Shown piece after piece: positions 11,097 through 23,228 of a stretch of DNA of 64,000 nucleotides. The position numbers and the translations under genes were made by a program. How positions within the stretch are numbered: position 1 is the first letter of the stretch; every line of letters begins with the position of its first letter. Source of the stretch: Jaltomata sinuosa (Eukaryota > Streptophyta > Magnoliopsida > Solanales > Solanaceae); assembly GCA_003996215.1 (NCBI GenBank), contig QJPP01002958.1, positions 62,001-126,000 of the forward strand, read 5' to 3'. The notes under the pieces were generated by a model, which ran no database searches, was not told the DNA's origin, and was given only the letters and a program-made list of their open reading frames with translations.

Positions 11097-12482
11097 AGAT
11101 CAATTTTTATTACCTGTTGAAGTAAAACAACTCAAAGGCCGATATGTTAGATCCCGTTAGTGATAAACAATACAAGATATCTGACCGGGAAGAAACACAT
11201 AAAGTTGTTTTTCATCAAGGCAAATTGATCCACGGATATTTATTGGCTCGAGGGTTCAACAGACAGGATCGATTTTGGGGTAGGTAGATTCTATCAGGAG
11301 ATTTGACTTGTCGAGTCTTCAACACTTGATGCATTTTCTGAATTCTTCGGCATTTTTATCGAAGTGGGGAAATAAAAATTTCTTAAGGATAAGGGATGGG
11401 CCCTGAAAGGATATAGTTCAGATATGGTAAGTTCGTTTTCTGAACAAGACTTAAAAGGGTTTTAAGAATTTTTTTGGGTTTTTCTAGAGAAATTTGAAGA
11501 ACTCCAAGGGCAATTTTGGTCGAACTTTGCACGGTGGGCTTTTATCCTCCGTATGGGTTCTAAAAATATAGGAGTGGATCAATTCACTATTGATTTGAGC
11601 AACGCACATAAGCACATACAATAGTTATATCACATAATAGTTCATAGAGCATCCTATACGGATATGTGACCTTTTTATGCCAAAGGTAGGCCTAACGAAT
11701 TGAAGGATGTGTATGTCATTTGTAAACGTTCCATTGCCCCAAATATATTTATACATATTGATTAAATGAAATGGGGGTACAAAATTGTGGGAAAGGAATG
11801 TACATCAAAATCAGTCCCACGCAGGGGTACAATCCTAAACTAGGCCGTCGTGGTTGGTCCTTCGTTCTCAAAATTCTTGGACTTCTTGCAAATTCTGAAT
11901 GCCTTTCGGATGACAATCTTAAAAAATGAAATACTATCTAAATATTTCCCAATCTTGAGGGACAATGGTTCGTAAAACTCGACATTACATCCTTCAATTG
12001 AACACATAGGGGATGATTGTTCTTTCAGGCTGTGGGCCCTTTCGAACACAAGGTGGTCTTACTAATGGGCCCAATACCTCTAAGGTATTAGATCGTCCTA
12101 GACCAATGCCTAAAAATGAGTTTTGGTTTTGCTCTACCCTAGGTATGTAGAGTGGGTTCATTTTGAGATAGACCGGGTCCCAAGTGGACAACTTGGATTG
12201 AAAGTACGATAGCCATTGGATGCATGACATACCCGTAAACTATCATATTTTTGAGAAAGTGTTATTTTTAGCGAGAGACCACGAAATCGTGAACCTCCCT
12301 AAAATATAGATAAAATTGCATGTCATGTAGAGGAATATGCTATGAGATGCAATGACAGTATATTTTGTGATAAATAAACACATAAGCAAACATTAATTAA
12401 AATTTACTAATTATTACAAAATTTCGAATAGTTAGTCAAATAAGTTAGTCGCAAACAATAAGGTTAGAACCTAGTTGAATTA
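11097..12482 (-). other. 5' leader of the Tat/Ogre-type element
   Basis: This is the 1.4 kb between primer binding site and gag. Two overlapping minus-strand open stretches (11994-12230 and 11840-12049) in different frames may be one decayed frame. Ogre elements carry an extra ORF1 of unknown function before gag, but I see no domain that would identify it here. Confidence 0.45.
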
Positions 12483-12500
12483 TCCCCAGCAGAGTTGCCA
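12483..12500 (-). promoter_or_regulatory. Primer binding site of the Tat/Ogre-type element
   Basis: On the minus strand TGGCAACTCTGCTGGGGA begins with TGG, the complement of a tRNA CCA end. It lies 4 bases inside the LTR edge (ACAGAAA then TGG). This is the position and form expected for minus-strand primer binding in this lineage. I do not assign the tRNA. Confidence 0.65.
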
Positions 12501-12504
12501 TTTC

Positions 12505-14040
12505 TGTTTTATGGGAAAAATGACTTTGTTTTTTAAAATCATTTCAAAATTCTGGTTAAATTTTCAAAATAATTTCAATTAAAAGCAAGAGTCGCCCCTT
12601 AGTTTTATAAAAGTAAAACCAAGAAAAACTTATAAAAAGTCTTAAAGTCTAAAACAGATAAAGACTTAGAATTTTTTTTGAGATTTGGGTAAGGGTTCAA
12701 ATTAATACTCTTGGAAGGGTGTTAAGGCACCATTTGAGTATCCGGACTTGTTTGAAAATAACTCATTTGACTAACTTTGAAAAGGTCTTGATTTGTTTAA
12801 CTTTTAGAAAAAACATCTTGTTTTGATTTGCGAAAATGATATCTTATTCAAAAAACATGGACGATCTATAAGGAATAATTCTTAGAAGTGATACACATAA
12901 AGGGTTGATTTAACAAAGAAAAGAGGAAAAACATGCGTAATTGGGATAAACTAAAATTAAAGATGCTTTACTAGTTTTCATGCAGAAAGCATGAAAACGC
13001 CAAGTATAAAACTAAACAAAAAATGTTTGTCTTTTGTGAATAATCCAACTGAGTTAAAGTTAGAATTTAATTAATACAACACTAATAATTTCTAAGCTAC
13101 ATAATAAAGAGTTAAAGATAAAGAAAGTTAATTAAGCTGTTTGGCTTAATTAATTTGGACTTTTGTCCAAAATCCTGTCCTAAAACAACTAAGTTGGGCT
13201 TTGAGGCCCATTTTTTCACAATTTTTTGGACTCATGTCTAATTTTCTCCACCTCCTGTATGTTGGACTGCTGTTGTTGTATGCTCATGGACTTTACCCAA
13301 TTTTTCTTCAAATTTTGTCCATTTTGGACTGATGTTGTTGTTGCTTTTATTATGAGCTTGGCCTATTTTCTTAAATTTTCAACCTGTTCGTCATGTTTTT
13401 CGGAATGACTCGATGAAGTGATGTTGAGTTTCAACTCCACGAGGGATGCAAGGATTGAGAGGGAGTTCTCATAGAACTCAGGCATCACATGCGAACAAGG
13501 AAAAGAATAGAGTTAATATCCATAACAAAACTCATGGACTGAGGTCACATACAATTGGACTGACTAGTTGAAAATGAGCAGTAATATTCAACATACTTTT
13601 AAAGAATTCCCAGGAACCTAGCCAAGAGTCCTAGGAATTAAGTTTCCAAGATGACACGCTCAATACCTAGCTCGTGCTAGTTCTATATGCAAAAACTTTT
13701 TGGCACAAGTGATTAACAACATGAATATTATGACATAAAGCAAACAAGTTTGAGTATAATCCTAAACTCAGCAAGGATAAACTGGTATCTTTATCCGCAC
13801 TAAAACTGCTAATCTAGGGAGTGGGTACAGCAACCATAATACTCGATACACATTACTCTATTTGAAAGACTAGTGATATGCTTCACTCAAGGGGAGAAAA
13901 GAAAGAGGTAACAAAAGGTAACAACACTAACATCATGAGCCGAACTAATTTGAACAGGAAAGAACATTTTTCACTCAAGCACGTTAACTGAATCATATAA
14001 ACTATCATGTACTGAACTTAGCGAATAACTAACAATACTT
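12505..14040 (-). repeat. 5' LTR of the Tat/Ogre-type element, distal end not resolved
   Basis: The LTR edge is TGTTTTATGGG at 12505 (minus-strand ...CA). The next 250 bases include AAGAGTCGCCCCTTAG and GGGTGTTAAGGCACC, which I recognise as typical of LTRs in this lineage. Its outer end is lost at or before the junction with element G near 14040. No second LTR copy occurs on the 3' side. Confidence 0.55.
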
Positions 14041-14690
14041 TAGATTTTGCATCACAACTATCAAATGATTTGCATGCTCCTCCTCATTCTGAGAGTACAC
14101 TAGGATATCATCAGTGAAGACAATGATGAACATATCCATGTACTGTTTGAATACCTTATTCATCAAATCCATAAAGGTTGCAGGAGAATCTGTTAGTCCA
14201 AAATACATAACTTTAAAGTAATAGTGACATAATGAGTTCTGAAGGCTATCTTTGAAATGTCACAATCTCTAACTCTGAGCTGATGATAACAGGATCTGAG
14301 GTCAATATTAAAGAAGTAACTAGCACCCTGAAGCTGGTCGAACAAGTCATCAATTCTGAAGATGGAATACTTATTCTTTATTGTGACTTTGTTTAGTTGC
14401 TGATAGTCTATGCACATTCTGAACGAACCGTATTTCTTATGCACGATAAAAACTGGAGCACCCTATGGAGAGATGCTGGGTCTGATTAAACCTTTATCTA
14501 GAAGGCCTCTTTGTTAATCTTTTAAATCCTTAAGCTCTGCTGGATCCATCTTGTAGGGAGGAATGGAAATAGGTTGTGTATTTAGAAGAAGGTTTATCCC
14601 AAAGTTGATCTCCTGCTCAGGAGGGACTCCAGGAAGATCCTCAGAAAACACTTTAGGGAACTCATTTACTATAAGAACTGACTGTATAGA
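14041..14690 (-). pseudogene. Element G reverse transcriptase, N-terminal part
   Basis: The frame shows MCIDYQQLNKVTIKNKYSIF and DDLFDQLQGASYFFNIDLRS. After a frame change it shows the catalytic block as FTDD at 14107-14118 (usually FIDD or FVDD), followed by VYSQNEEEHANHL. The sequence then leaves RT at 14041. RT copies the RNA genome into cDNA. This fragment has stops and lacks the thumb and RNase H. Confidence 0.75.
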
Positions 14691-15245
14691 TGGGTTTTTT
14701 TATTCTGAATCCTTGACCTAAACTATGTGGTAGACAAACCCTTTTTAGATCATCTTTCTGACTTTGAGGTAAGATATGAAATGACCCTTTAACGTTGGAG
14801 GACTACTTCACCATTCTAAGACAGGCTTATCTAAAAATAGGAATTTTATGACTCTGGTTCTGCAGTCTACTGAGGCATAACAAGTGTGTAGCCAATTCAT
14901 ACCAAGAATGACATCGAAGTTGGTCATATCTTACTCCACTAAGTCGGCTGAGGTGATTTTATAAAGGACTAGAGTTGGACAATTTATGTATACTCTCTTA
15001 TTTAAGATTGACTCACTGACTAGGGTATATACTGAGAAGGTTGCTAAGAGTATTTCAGTACTGACTCCGAATTTGCATGTAAAATATGGGGTTATAAAAT
15101 ATAGTGATGCCCTTGGGTCTAAGAAAACATAAATATCAAGAGAGAAGACTGATAACATACCAGTGACTACGTCTAGTGAACTATTCTGATCCTGACGTGA
15201 TGACATAGCATAGAGACAATTTTGATGATAACTATCGCCTGTGGC
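14691..15245 (-). pseudogene. Element G aspartic protease
   Basis: It reads MSSRQDQNSSLDVVTGMLSV and then VFLDPRASLYFITPY, where the usual active-site D-x-G-A is D-P-R-A, so the catalytic glycine is replaced by arginine. KRVYINCPTLVLYKITSADL follows. Stops occur downstream near 14931. It is homologous to the protease at 41146-41560 of element B. Confidence 0.7.
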
Positions 15246-15299
15246 AGTAGTAGTACCCTATTAAACTATGCGACCTGTTGGAGCTACTGAATTGGTAGA

Positions 15300-16245
15300 C
15301 TGAGATCATTTACCTCCCTATCCTTGCCTGGATGAGGGGCATTCCTTCAACCTATTGCATAGTTGACCACACCAAAAATACCCCTATCCGCCGGAAAGAC
15401 ACCCATTTGGATGATTCTTACAACACTTAGGGTATGCTGGGAAAGTGCGATTACTTGAAACACTACTTATGAGGTCTGGGAGATAGGGCACTTGCTGATG
15501 AAAGTGCTGGAGCTGAAGATCTCTGTTGAAACTTTGAGTGAATTCCACCGCCTGACCTCTGTTGAGAATAGTCATAATTACCTGTCCTAGCCTTCTTACT
15601 TTCCCTCGCTATCTCCTTAAACTTTTCTTCCTCCATTTGTTGAGCATAAGTCATGAGTCTAGAGATGTCCATATCTCTGACTAGCATGACTGTTTTACAT
15701 TCCTTCTTAACCAAGTTAGAGATACCCAAAATGTACTTACTCATTCGGGCCCTTGGCTCGGCCACCATGGACCCTGCCTCAGATTCAAAAATTCCTCTGC
15801 CTTAGCCTCTGTTAATTCTCTCGAGAAAAACCTGTCCAGAAAGGATACAGTAAAAAAGTACCAAGTCATGGGATCTGCATTTCTGCCCCCTATTTCCTTC
15901 CATTACGTGAACCAGATGTGAGCTACATCCTTAAGCTAATAGGATGCAAGCTCAACACTCTCAACCCCTAAAATTAGGATCACATCGAGAACCTTCTTCA
16001 CCTTATCAATGAAGTTTTGCAGATCCTCATCTACACTTAACCCAAAGAACTCCAACGGATTCATGTGGATTAAATCCCTAACTCCAGCAGTAGTTGTCCT
16101 ACCTTTTGGGTTAGCGAGAATAGGTGGCTATTGATTTGCTTGGGCAGTCATAGTTTGTGCCTATATCTTGATGGCCTTCCTGAATTCTGCCGTGGTCTGG
16201 AATTGTAAGATTAGCATTATGAACATTGGCTCTGTAAGGAGGCAT
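15300..16245 (-). pseudogene. Element G gag
   Basis: The start MPPYRA is at 16245, as in related elements. The capsid part is badly decayed (stops throughout 15770-16110). Better preserved are RARMSKYILGISNLVKKECK and MTYAQQMEEEKFKEIARESK (15768-15600). A serine/glutamine-rich linker follows, then a remnant of the zinc knuckle region near 15384-15440. Confidence 0.7.
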
Positions 16246-16437
16246 GATCCATAATGCATAACGAATTGATTTGAAAATGAGAATTGGATCCAAGTTTTAT
16301 CACATGATACTGAATCATGAAAGAGTTTCCTAAAAATGTCTCGTAGCCTCTATCTCATAAGTGTGGCATGCTTCACACCCATGAAAAAGACTCTACATAA
16401 TGCGGCTTTCAGACACCCTAGGACTCTTGAACCTGAT

Positions 16438-16449
16438 GCTTTAATACTA
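16438..16449 (-). promoter_or_regulatory. Degenerate primer binding site of element G
   Basis: The minus strand reads TAGTATTAAAGC where elements B and C have TGGTATCAGAGC, complementary to initiator tRNA-Met. Three differences would weaken tRNA priming. It lies 4 bases inside the LTR edge. Confidence 0.7.
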
Positions 16450-16453
16450 AGTT

Positions 16454-18262
16454 TGTTATGCCCCGAGTCTACACCCTAGACGTAATATGGTGCTTAGATC
16501 CTCAAGTGACACCAAGATAATCCTTGATCTAACATAGGCTAAGCATCCTGATTAATATCAATAACTAGGCAGAAGCTAAACTGAATTTATATTGCAAGTT
16601 TAGAAATATAAATTGAAAATCTCTGAATAATTATATAACTAAGTCTGAAATGTAAAAGTGACTGAATAAGCTAGAAATTTAACACTATGTCTGAAAGCCT
16701 CTACTACTGCTGAGTTGTTGGGACAAGCCTCCAGCTAACTCAAAAATACTAAAAACTAAATGACTAAGGAAAAAGCAGCATGAAATACATCCTCGAATGA
16801 TGAGGACTCATCATTGGTTGTCACTAGGGTGGCGCTGAGTCGAACTAATCACGAGACTGCATCTGAGAACTTAAACTTGTATCATGATAGTATGCAACAT
16901 ATAAAGTATACATCAGTACTTTGAATGTACCGAGAATGCGGGATGTGCAAGTAACTAAACATGCTAATACACTAATAAGTTGTTTTAAAACTCTAAAATG
17001 AACTGTAGTCCATAGTCCCAAAACATAATCACACATAAGAATCTGAAATGCAAGAGTAATCTGAAAAGTATTATGAAATGCTATAAAAACATGAACTGAG
17101 GTCCTAGTGCACACTACTGAAGCTAATTCCATGGGAGATCCTGTTAACTGACATAAACCATGTGAGCTAAACATGGAGTGTGATGTATACACCTCATCGA
17201 GAGAACCTAATATACCTTTTTAGGGTATAAAGGAATGACTGACATGATCACTAAACTAAGGCCCACTGAGGGGCTTAATAATCCTATTGGGGCACATAGT
17301 TTTGGGACTTAAGGGTATGCTAGACCCTAGTCCAAATCGGTGCTAAGTACTACTCCCAACAACTGACATGCTAGCTCATTTAAAACTGAGGTCCTAAATT
17401 TCTACGTCAGAACTAGACTATTCTGAAATCATCATTTTCTAAAAACTATCACTGATAGCTCACTAAACTTTGTTTAAAACTTCAATGCTAGCACTCTGAG
17501 ATAGATTCTGAGATAAACCAATTCATAAGAAAAGTACTACAATTTAAGGCTAGTTCTTGATCTCTCAAAACCTTTGTAAAAACTCATGCAAATAATTGAA
17601 ATTGAAGTATAGTTCATTAAAATAGGATTTTAATTCATGAAATAAGCATAAGAACTAAATTCTACAAGTTTCACATGATAAGGTAAGAACCCAACTTTCT
17701 AAAACTCATCAATTCAATGAAAAGGTCTGAGGTTTTGGGCATAAGGGTGAACAAAAATCTTACTGAATATCCACATACCTGGTAGAAAAATATTCTTGAA
17801 GAAAATCTGATGTTTGAAGCTTGAGGAAGAAAGTCCTAGGTCTGGATGGAGAGAAGAATCACTTATGTTCTTTCTTTTTCTGAGACTGGAGCGAAGGAAT
17901 GAGTAAAACTGAACTAATTTTGGTTAAAACATAATAAAATAAGCCTAAATGACTTACTTTTGAAGCTAAAATAAGAGGAAATGGTCTAAAATACCCCTGA
18001 GAAATTAAATTAAAAACTGCTAAATTTACCCGAAGTTGGGTTCCATGGACGGGAACCATTGGCCGTGGACTGAACCATGAACTGTGGAACCCACTTGTGT
18101 TTCCTTGGGAAATTATCTGATTTCTGATGTTAGTCCAAGAGGGTGGTCCACGGTCCATGAAAATTTCCACGAGCCATGGATCCTAGGGAAACCATCAACC
18201 CTCACGAATGGTTCTACCCATGGTTCGTGGATCCCTCTCGTGGATTAGGACCTGAGAGTCCT
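16454..18262 (-). repeat. 5' LTR of element G, distal end truncated
   Basis: It begins TGTTATGCCCCGAGTCTACA, matching the LTR edges of element C (TGTCATGCCCCAAGGTTATC). Towards 18020-18240 it has the CCACGG/CCATGG-rich segment also found in LTRs B, C and F. It stops near 18262 without the expected ...GTGTTACA terminus. Confidence 0.75.
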
Positions 18263-18299
18263 ATTTTAATGAACTATAGGCTGACCTCTGTGAAAAAGA

Positions 18300-18838
18300 C
18301 ATTAAAGGTTCGTATGGAACAACTTTCTGGAGCATAAAACAGTAGACCTGAGGGAGGTTTGCCAAGTGATACTGATCCTAATCCTAAGTAGGTTAATGCA
18401 GTTTCCACCCAAAGTGGTAGACAATTGGAAGAGTTAGAGCCCAAGAAAGAAACTCCCAGGGTTGCGGTGAGAGATGAGAATCAAGTAGAGGTTGAAAATG
18501 AAAAAAATGAAAATAATGCAACAAGTGTGAAGCCACCTCCCCAATTCCCACAAAGGCTGAAAAAGCAAAAGTAGTAAGCATGTTTTCAAAAGTTTATTGA
18601 TTTGTTAAAACAAGTGCACATTAATATTCCCCTTGTTGATGTTTTACAGGGAATTCTGAAGTATGCCAAGTACATTAACGATATCATGGCTAATAAGAAC
18701 AGGATTATGGAGTATGCCACTATTGCATTTACTGAACAGTGCACATCCCGAATTCAAAATAGACTTCCAACAAAGCTCAAAGATAAGGGGAGTTTCCCCA
18801 TCCAGATCACTATTGGGTAAACTATAAGTGCCCGGGGA
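18300..18838 (+). pseudogene. Fragment H gag C-terminal region
   Basis: It reads GGLPSDTDPNP, VNAVSTQSGRQLEELE and PPPQFPQRLKKQK with stops between. Then come LLKQVHINIPLVDVLQGILK and TSRIQNRLPTKLKDKGSFPI (18602-18820). This is the conserved junction of Athila gag and protease. A stop at about 18818 separates it from the protease frame. Confidence 0.75.
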
Positions 18839-19243
18839 TTGTGTTACCTTGGGGCCAGTATCAATTTGATGCCCACTTTGTTGTTCAAAAATATGGGGTT
18901 GGAAAGTCCACGTCCTACCATAGTTTTTTTGCAGCTAGATGATCCTTCACTTGCAAGACCTGATGGGGTGGTTGAGAATGTGCCAGTACAAGTGGGTTCA
19001 CTCATTTTTCCTGTAGATTTCATTGTTTTGGACTTTGATGTAGATCCAGAAGTTCCATTTATTTTGTGGCATCCATTTTTGGCTACTCGGCGTGCTTTGA
19101 TAAATGTAGCTGCAACACAACTCACAATGCGAGCACATGACAAAGTTGAAGTGGTTGATGTCTACAAAGCCATGAAGTTGCCGACTATCAATGGGGTGTT
19201 ATCTGCAATCACAGTGATTGATCTTGAATCGGAGCTTCCTTAG
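18839..19243 (+). pseudogene. Fragment H aspartic protease
   Basis: The active-site region reads LCYLGASINLMP. The catalytic aspartate expected before LGAS is tyrosine, so the enzyme would be dead even if translated. It continues with DGVVENVPVQVGSLIFPVDF and PFLATRRALINV, as in the family. The 134-codon frame is otherwise open. Confidence 0.8.
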
Positions 19244-19249
19244 TGGAGA

Positions 19250-20280
19250 ATTAAACCTTACCAATGATTCTTTTGGCAAGTTTGACAGAGGCACAAGATG
19301 GAGGAGCTCTAGCTAGTATAAAATGAAGGGAAAAGGTGATTGGTTGGCAGATGTCTGATATTCAGGGAATAAGCCCTGCGTATTGCATTCATAATTTTTT
19401 TATGGAGGAAGGGCACATACTAAGTGTTCAACATTAGCAAAGACTGAATCATGTAATGAAAGATGTGGTAAGGAAGGAAGTGATCAAGTGGCCAGACGCA
19501 AGCATTGTCTATCCCATTTAAAATAAAAATGAGTTGATTTTGACGCTAACATTCATAGGGTGGAGAATTTGCATGGACTACCACAAGCTCAACAAGGTCA
19601 CTCAAAAAGACCACTACCCAATTCCCTTCATTGATCAAATGCTAGACAGGCTTGCAGGGCAGGAGTACTATTGTTTCTTATATGGGTATTTAGGCTACAA
19701 CCAAATAGTGTTTGCTCCAGAAGATCAGAAGAAGATGATATTTACATGTCCATATGGTACCTATTCTTTCAAGCGCATGCCATTCAGGCTATGCAATATG
19801 CCTGCCACTTTCAATTATTGCATGATAGCGATATTCTATGACATGGTGGAGGACTTCGTAGAGGTATTCATGGATGACTTTTATGTATTTGGTAACTCTT
19901 TTGAAGTTTTTCTACAAAATATTGATAGAGTGTTTCCTTACTGTGAGGAAACAAACTTGGTATTAAATTGGAAGAAGTGCCACTTTTTGGTCTAAGAAGG
20001 CATTGTTCTTGGACATAAAGTTTCACAAAAAGTCTTGGAAGTCGATCGTTCTAATATCAAGGTCATAGAGAAGCTTCCACCACCTGTTTCTATGAAGGGC
20101 ATGCATAGTTTTCTGGGGCATGCAGGATTTTACAGGTGATTTATCAAGGATTTTTCCAAAATCTCAAGACCAATGTGCAAACTACTTGAGAAAGAGGTAA
20201 AGTTTCAGTTCTGTGGTGACTGTGTGAAAGCCTTTGAGGCTCTGAAGAGAAAGTTGATTGAAGCTTATACTCACTCTCAC
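19250..20280 (+). pseudogene. Fragment H reverse transcriptase
   Basis: Frame order: RICMDYHKLNKVTQKDHYPI, DQMLDRLAGQEYYCFLYGYL, then the catalytic FMDD at 19867-19878 followed by FYVFGNS. Next comes VLNWKKCHFLV with a TAA (about 19993), then GIVLGHKVS and FLGHAGFYR with a TGA (about 20138). It breaks off after FEALKRKLIEA at 20280. The RT active-site aspartates are intact, but there are upstream stops at 19434 and 19519. Confidence 0.8.
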
Positions 20281-22030
20281 AAAAAAGTTCACATGCAACA
20301 TATGAAGAACAATAGGCTTGCCCTTAGTGTATTATTCCACTAATATAAGAACGTTAAACTCAAGATCAAGTAGGACTTTTCAACGTTGTAATGTAGGCTA
20401 ACGGACGAGTAGGAATTATTTTGGCTAAAATAGTGACCATCTTCCCTAAGCACTTTAATACATCACATATTTTCACTAAGCACCTTCTTCAATCAACAAA
20501 CTTCTTACTTCTACTCTTCTCGCCCATAAGTTTCTTCATTTTCCCATATCTTTAAGCATGCTCACAAACCACAAGTAAGGAGTACTCAATTATCAAACAA
20601 ATTTTTTTTGTTTCTTTTTCTTTTATCTTTTTTCTACTCCCTACTAAAGTATATGAATTTTTCTTGCACCCTTAAACTTTTCTAATGGCTTCTATTCTCA
20701 ACTATTTCCCTTTTTGATTTCTTACTCCCTCCAACTCTTATTTTTCAATTAAAGCGCTTAGGAGTTTTGGATCAAATTAACGGTCAATTGAAATAAAATG
20801 ATTAAGCTTTAAATGTGGCTACCAAAAGAATATGTTAAAGGCTCAATGGGGCTAACTAGGGACATCTTTTGGGTTGGTAAAGCAAAGGATAAAAATTGTC
20901 TAATCAAAGAAATGCCTATATCATCTCCTAAACTTGACATTCTTCATTTCATTTTGCAAACACACCGGGCAAGTTCTAGACATCAATATGAAAGCATGGA
21001 ATATCACAAAATTTTACCATACATGGCACATGTTTGACTCAAGAAGGATCCATACAGGCTCTCAATCAAGCAATCAACAAGAGTCAAGTAAAAGAGCCTA
21101 GGTGTCTCAAATGAAGTCATTCAATTTCTCACACAACATGCTTTTGAATTCAAAACCAACTTGCATCATTCAATCAATTATACTTCTTAACAAGAGCTAC
21201 TAGCATTTGATTGATCCTAAATACTCTCTAACTCCTAATGACTAAGTCTTCCCTCAAAATGGTCGTTAACCATCCATCGTTGGGAAGATTCATTCTATCT
21301 AAAAAACTACTCCTAAAATTTAAAATAAAAAGGATACTCAGTTCAAAGGGCTTCCCATAGGAAAATAATCGAAAAGAAAAACCAAGGAGTGGACAAAGTA
21401 TGCCTCTAAAAAGAAACTTAAGGCTAAAAACTATCCTAACTAAAGAATAAATGAAAATCTTTTTGTGTTTTTAGACTTTTTCAAAAAAATAATAATCAGT
21501 TTTTCATCTAGCTTTGCAAAATAAAAAGAAAATTTAACAACATATGGCATACTACACCCTTAATAAATAATGGAAGATATCCCACCTCACACTTAAAATC
21601 ATGCTTTGTCCCTAAAGCAATAAATAAGATAAAAAACTGGGTTAGAAATACTTTCTGAGGCCCTCTAGGGCTTAGCTACTAGCATGCATTCTTTAATTCT
21701 CAATGAAAGGGGCAAATGACCCCACACTCAACCATTCTTCTTAGCTTACAAATTCGGGTACTCAGACTTTCCCAAGCCTGCACAAAATCACAAACAAAAA
21801 TAAAAAGTGACACTATATATAATATAACTAAACTATTACAAAATTGGGTTGCCTCCCAATAAGAACCTGATTTAACGTCATGGCACGACGCATTCCTCAA
21901 CTCAACCAATTTCTCTTAATCTTTTTCTCCCTCTATGATAGAGCTTTTGCGTCTTTTTCACTCTTGGAGGATCATTTTATTCATTCACTTCCCTCTTAGT
22001 CTTAACATCCCTTTTTGGGTCATTATCAGG
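20281..22030 (-). other. Post-pol noncoding region of fragment I
   Basis: Two motifs support this on the minus strand. GACGTTAAATCAGGTTCTTA followed by TTGGGAGGCAACCC (21846-21888) and GGACAAAGCATGATTTTAAG (21579-21613) are, from general knowledge, hallmark noncoding blocks downstream of pol in Athila-type elements. Short open stretches here are not genes. Confidence 0.6.
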
Positions 22031-23228
22031 TCATTTGAACACATGCTCATACTTCCCTAACAACTTGAGCAATTCTTCCTTCTTCACCTCAGATAATTCG
22101 GTAGCAAAGTTCAAATTTTCAACTTTTTTAGTCTCACACTCTTCCACCCCACGCTTATTTTCTATTAGCTCTATGATAATGCACAAATCTCTATAGTGTG
22201 AAGGGGTGGAGAGTGACTTATATACCTTGAACACCGCCTCCTCATCATGAACTCTCATCTTGAATTCTCCCTTCCCCACATCTATCAAAACTCCACTAGT
22301 TGCAAGGAATGGGCGTCTCAAGATAACCGGTACCTACTCATCTGCTTCATAATCTAAAATAATAAAGTATGCAGGAATGACAAACTTACCCGCCTTGATA
22401 AGCACATCCTCAATTATTCCCTCTAGATATACACAAGACTGATCTGCTAGATGGAGACAAATAGTGGTGGGGCATGACTCTTCTAAGCTTATTTTCTTGA
22501 AACCAGATAGAGACATTAAACTAATACTCACCCCAAGATCACACAATGTATGCCCAACCTCATCTTCACTAATTTGTATGGGGAGAGTGAAGCTCCCAGT
22601 GTCTTTGAGCTTTTGAGGAACTTTGCTCAATACCCTCGAACTACACTCTTCAGTGAGTGCAACCAGCTCGCACTCTCTCATCCTTATCTTTACAGCCACC
22701 ACATCTCGCAAGTACTTAGTATACTTTGCATATCCATCAAAGCATCAATCAAAGGAATATTGATGTGAAGCTGCTTGAAGATATCAAGGAACTTCTTATA
22801 GTTAGAATTTTCCCTGCTTTTTCGGAACCTTTGAGGGAATGGTGGTTGTGGGGGGGGTCTCTCTCTTACCATCTCAGGTTGCTCAATAGTCTTTTCTTCC
22901 ACTACCTTTTCGAGCGCATTCTCTAACTCTTGCTCAGGTGTTAGTGTTGGAGTTGGTGCAGGACTCGATGCTTGTGGAAATGGAGGTTTATTCTTATAGT
23001 TTTCAAGCCCCTCTCCCTAGTGACCTTTTATTATCTTCCTTTTTGGGGGCTTTGCTTCTTTCAACTCTCGCCCATTCTTTATGGTAATAGCCGTGACCTA
23101 CTTAGGCGTCTCTATATCACTAGGCAAGGTATCTTGAGGCCCATCATGAAGTGTGATGGCAAGTTTCCCCATCTGAATCTGCAATTCTGTGATAGAATTC
23201 TTGACCTCAATGTTAACCTGTGCATGTG
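22031..23228 (-). pseudogene. Fragment I gag C-terminus and protease
   Basis: Gag end: PPPQPPFPQRFRKSRENSNY and KQLHINIPLIDAL (22902-22730). Protease: LTEECSSRVLSKVPQKLKDT, then CDLGVSISLM with the catalytic aspartate kept, then IIEDVLIKAGKFVIPAYFII (22711-22334). The frame shifts at about 22330 to RRPFLATSGVLIDVG, then ELSEVKKEELLKLLGKYEHV (22321-22031), where RT should follow. It is homologous to H but in the opposite orientation and independently decayed. Confidence 0.8.

Larger units (their letters stand above)
5755..14040 (-). mobile_element. Tat/Ogre-type Ty3-gypsy retrotransposon, internally deleted
   Basis: Read on the minus strand the order is 5' LTR (from 12505 upward), primer binding site (12483-12500), leader, gag, protease and RT leader. 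A 3' untranslated region with tandem repeats then runs to about 5755. The gag zinc motif CAYHSGGVGHDTEDC, the fused gag-protease frame, the G-patch-like segment after protease and the CGCCTACGTATC repeats of the 3' UTR point to the Tat/Ogre lineage. The core of RT, RNase H and integrase are absent, so this copy could move only with proteins from elsewhere. No 3' LTR matching 12505 onward is found. The upper end is cut at the junction with chromovirus G. Confidence 0.75.
14041..18262 (-). mobile_element. Chromovirus-like Ty3-gypsy element G, truncated at both ends
   Basis: Minus strand order: LTR (18262-16454), degenerate primer binding site, gag, protease, then RT up to its catalytic block, where it stops at about 14041. 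RNase H, integrase and 3' LTR are missing. The distal LTR end is cut where Athila-like sequence begins (about 18262). Protein motifs match elements B and C of this window, placing it in the Tekay/Del-like chromovirus group. Confidence 0.8.
18263..20280 (+). mobile_element. Athila-like Ty3-gypsy fragment H
   Basis: Plus strand: end of gag, protease, and RT as far as the start of the RNase H connection. Both ends are abrupt. The protein motifs (HINIPLVDVL, LGASINLMP, FMDDF) are those of the Athila-type non-chromovirus lineage. No LTR is attached. Confidence 0.75.
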
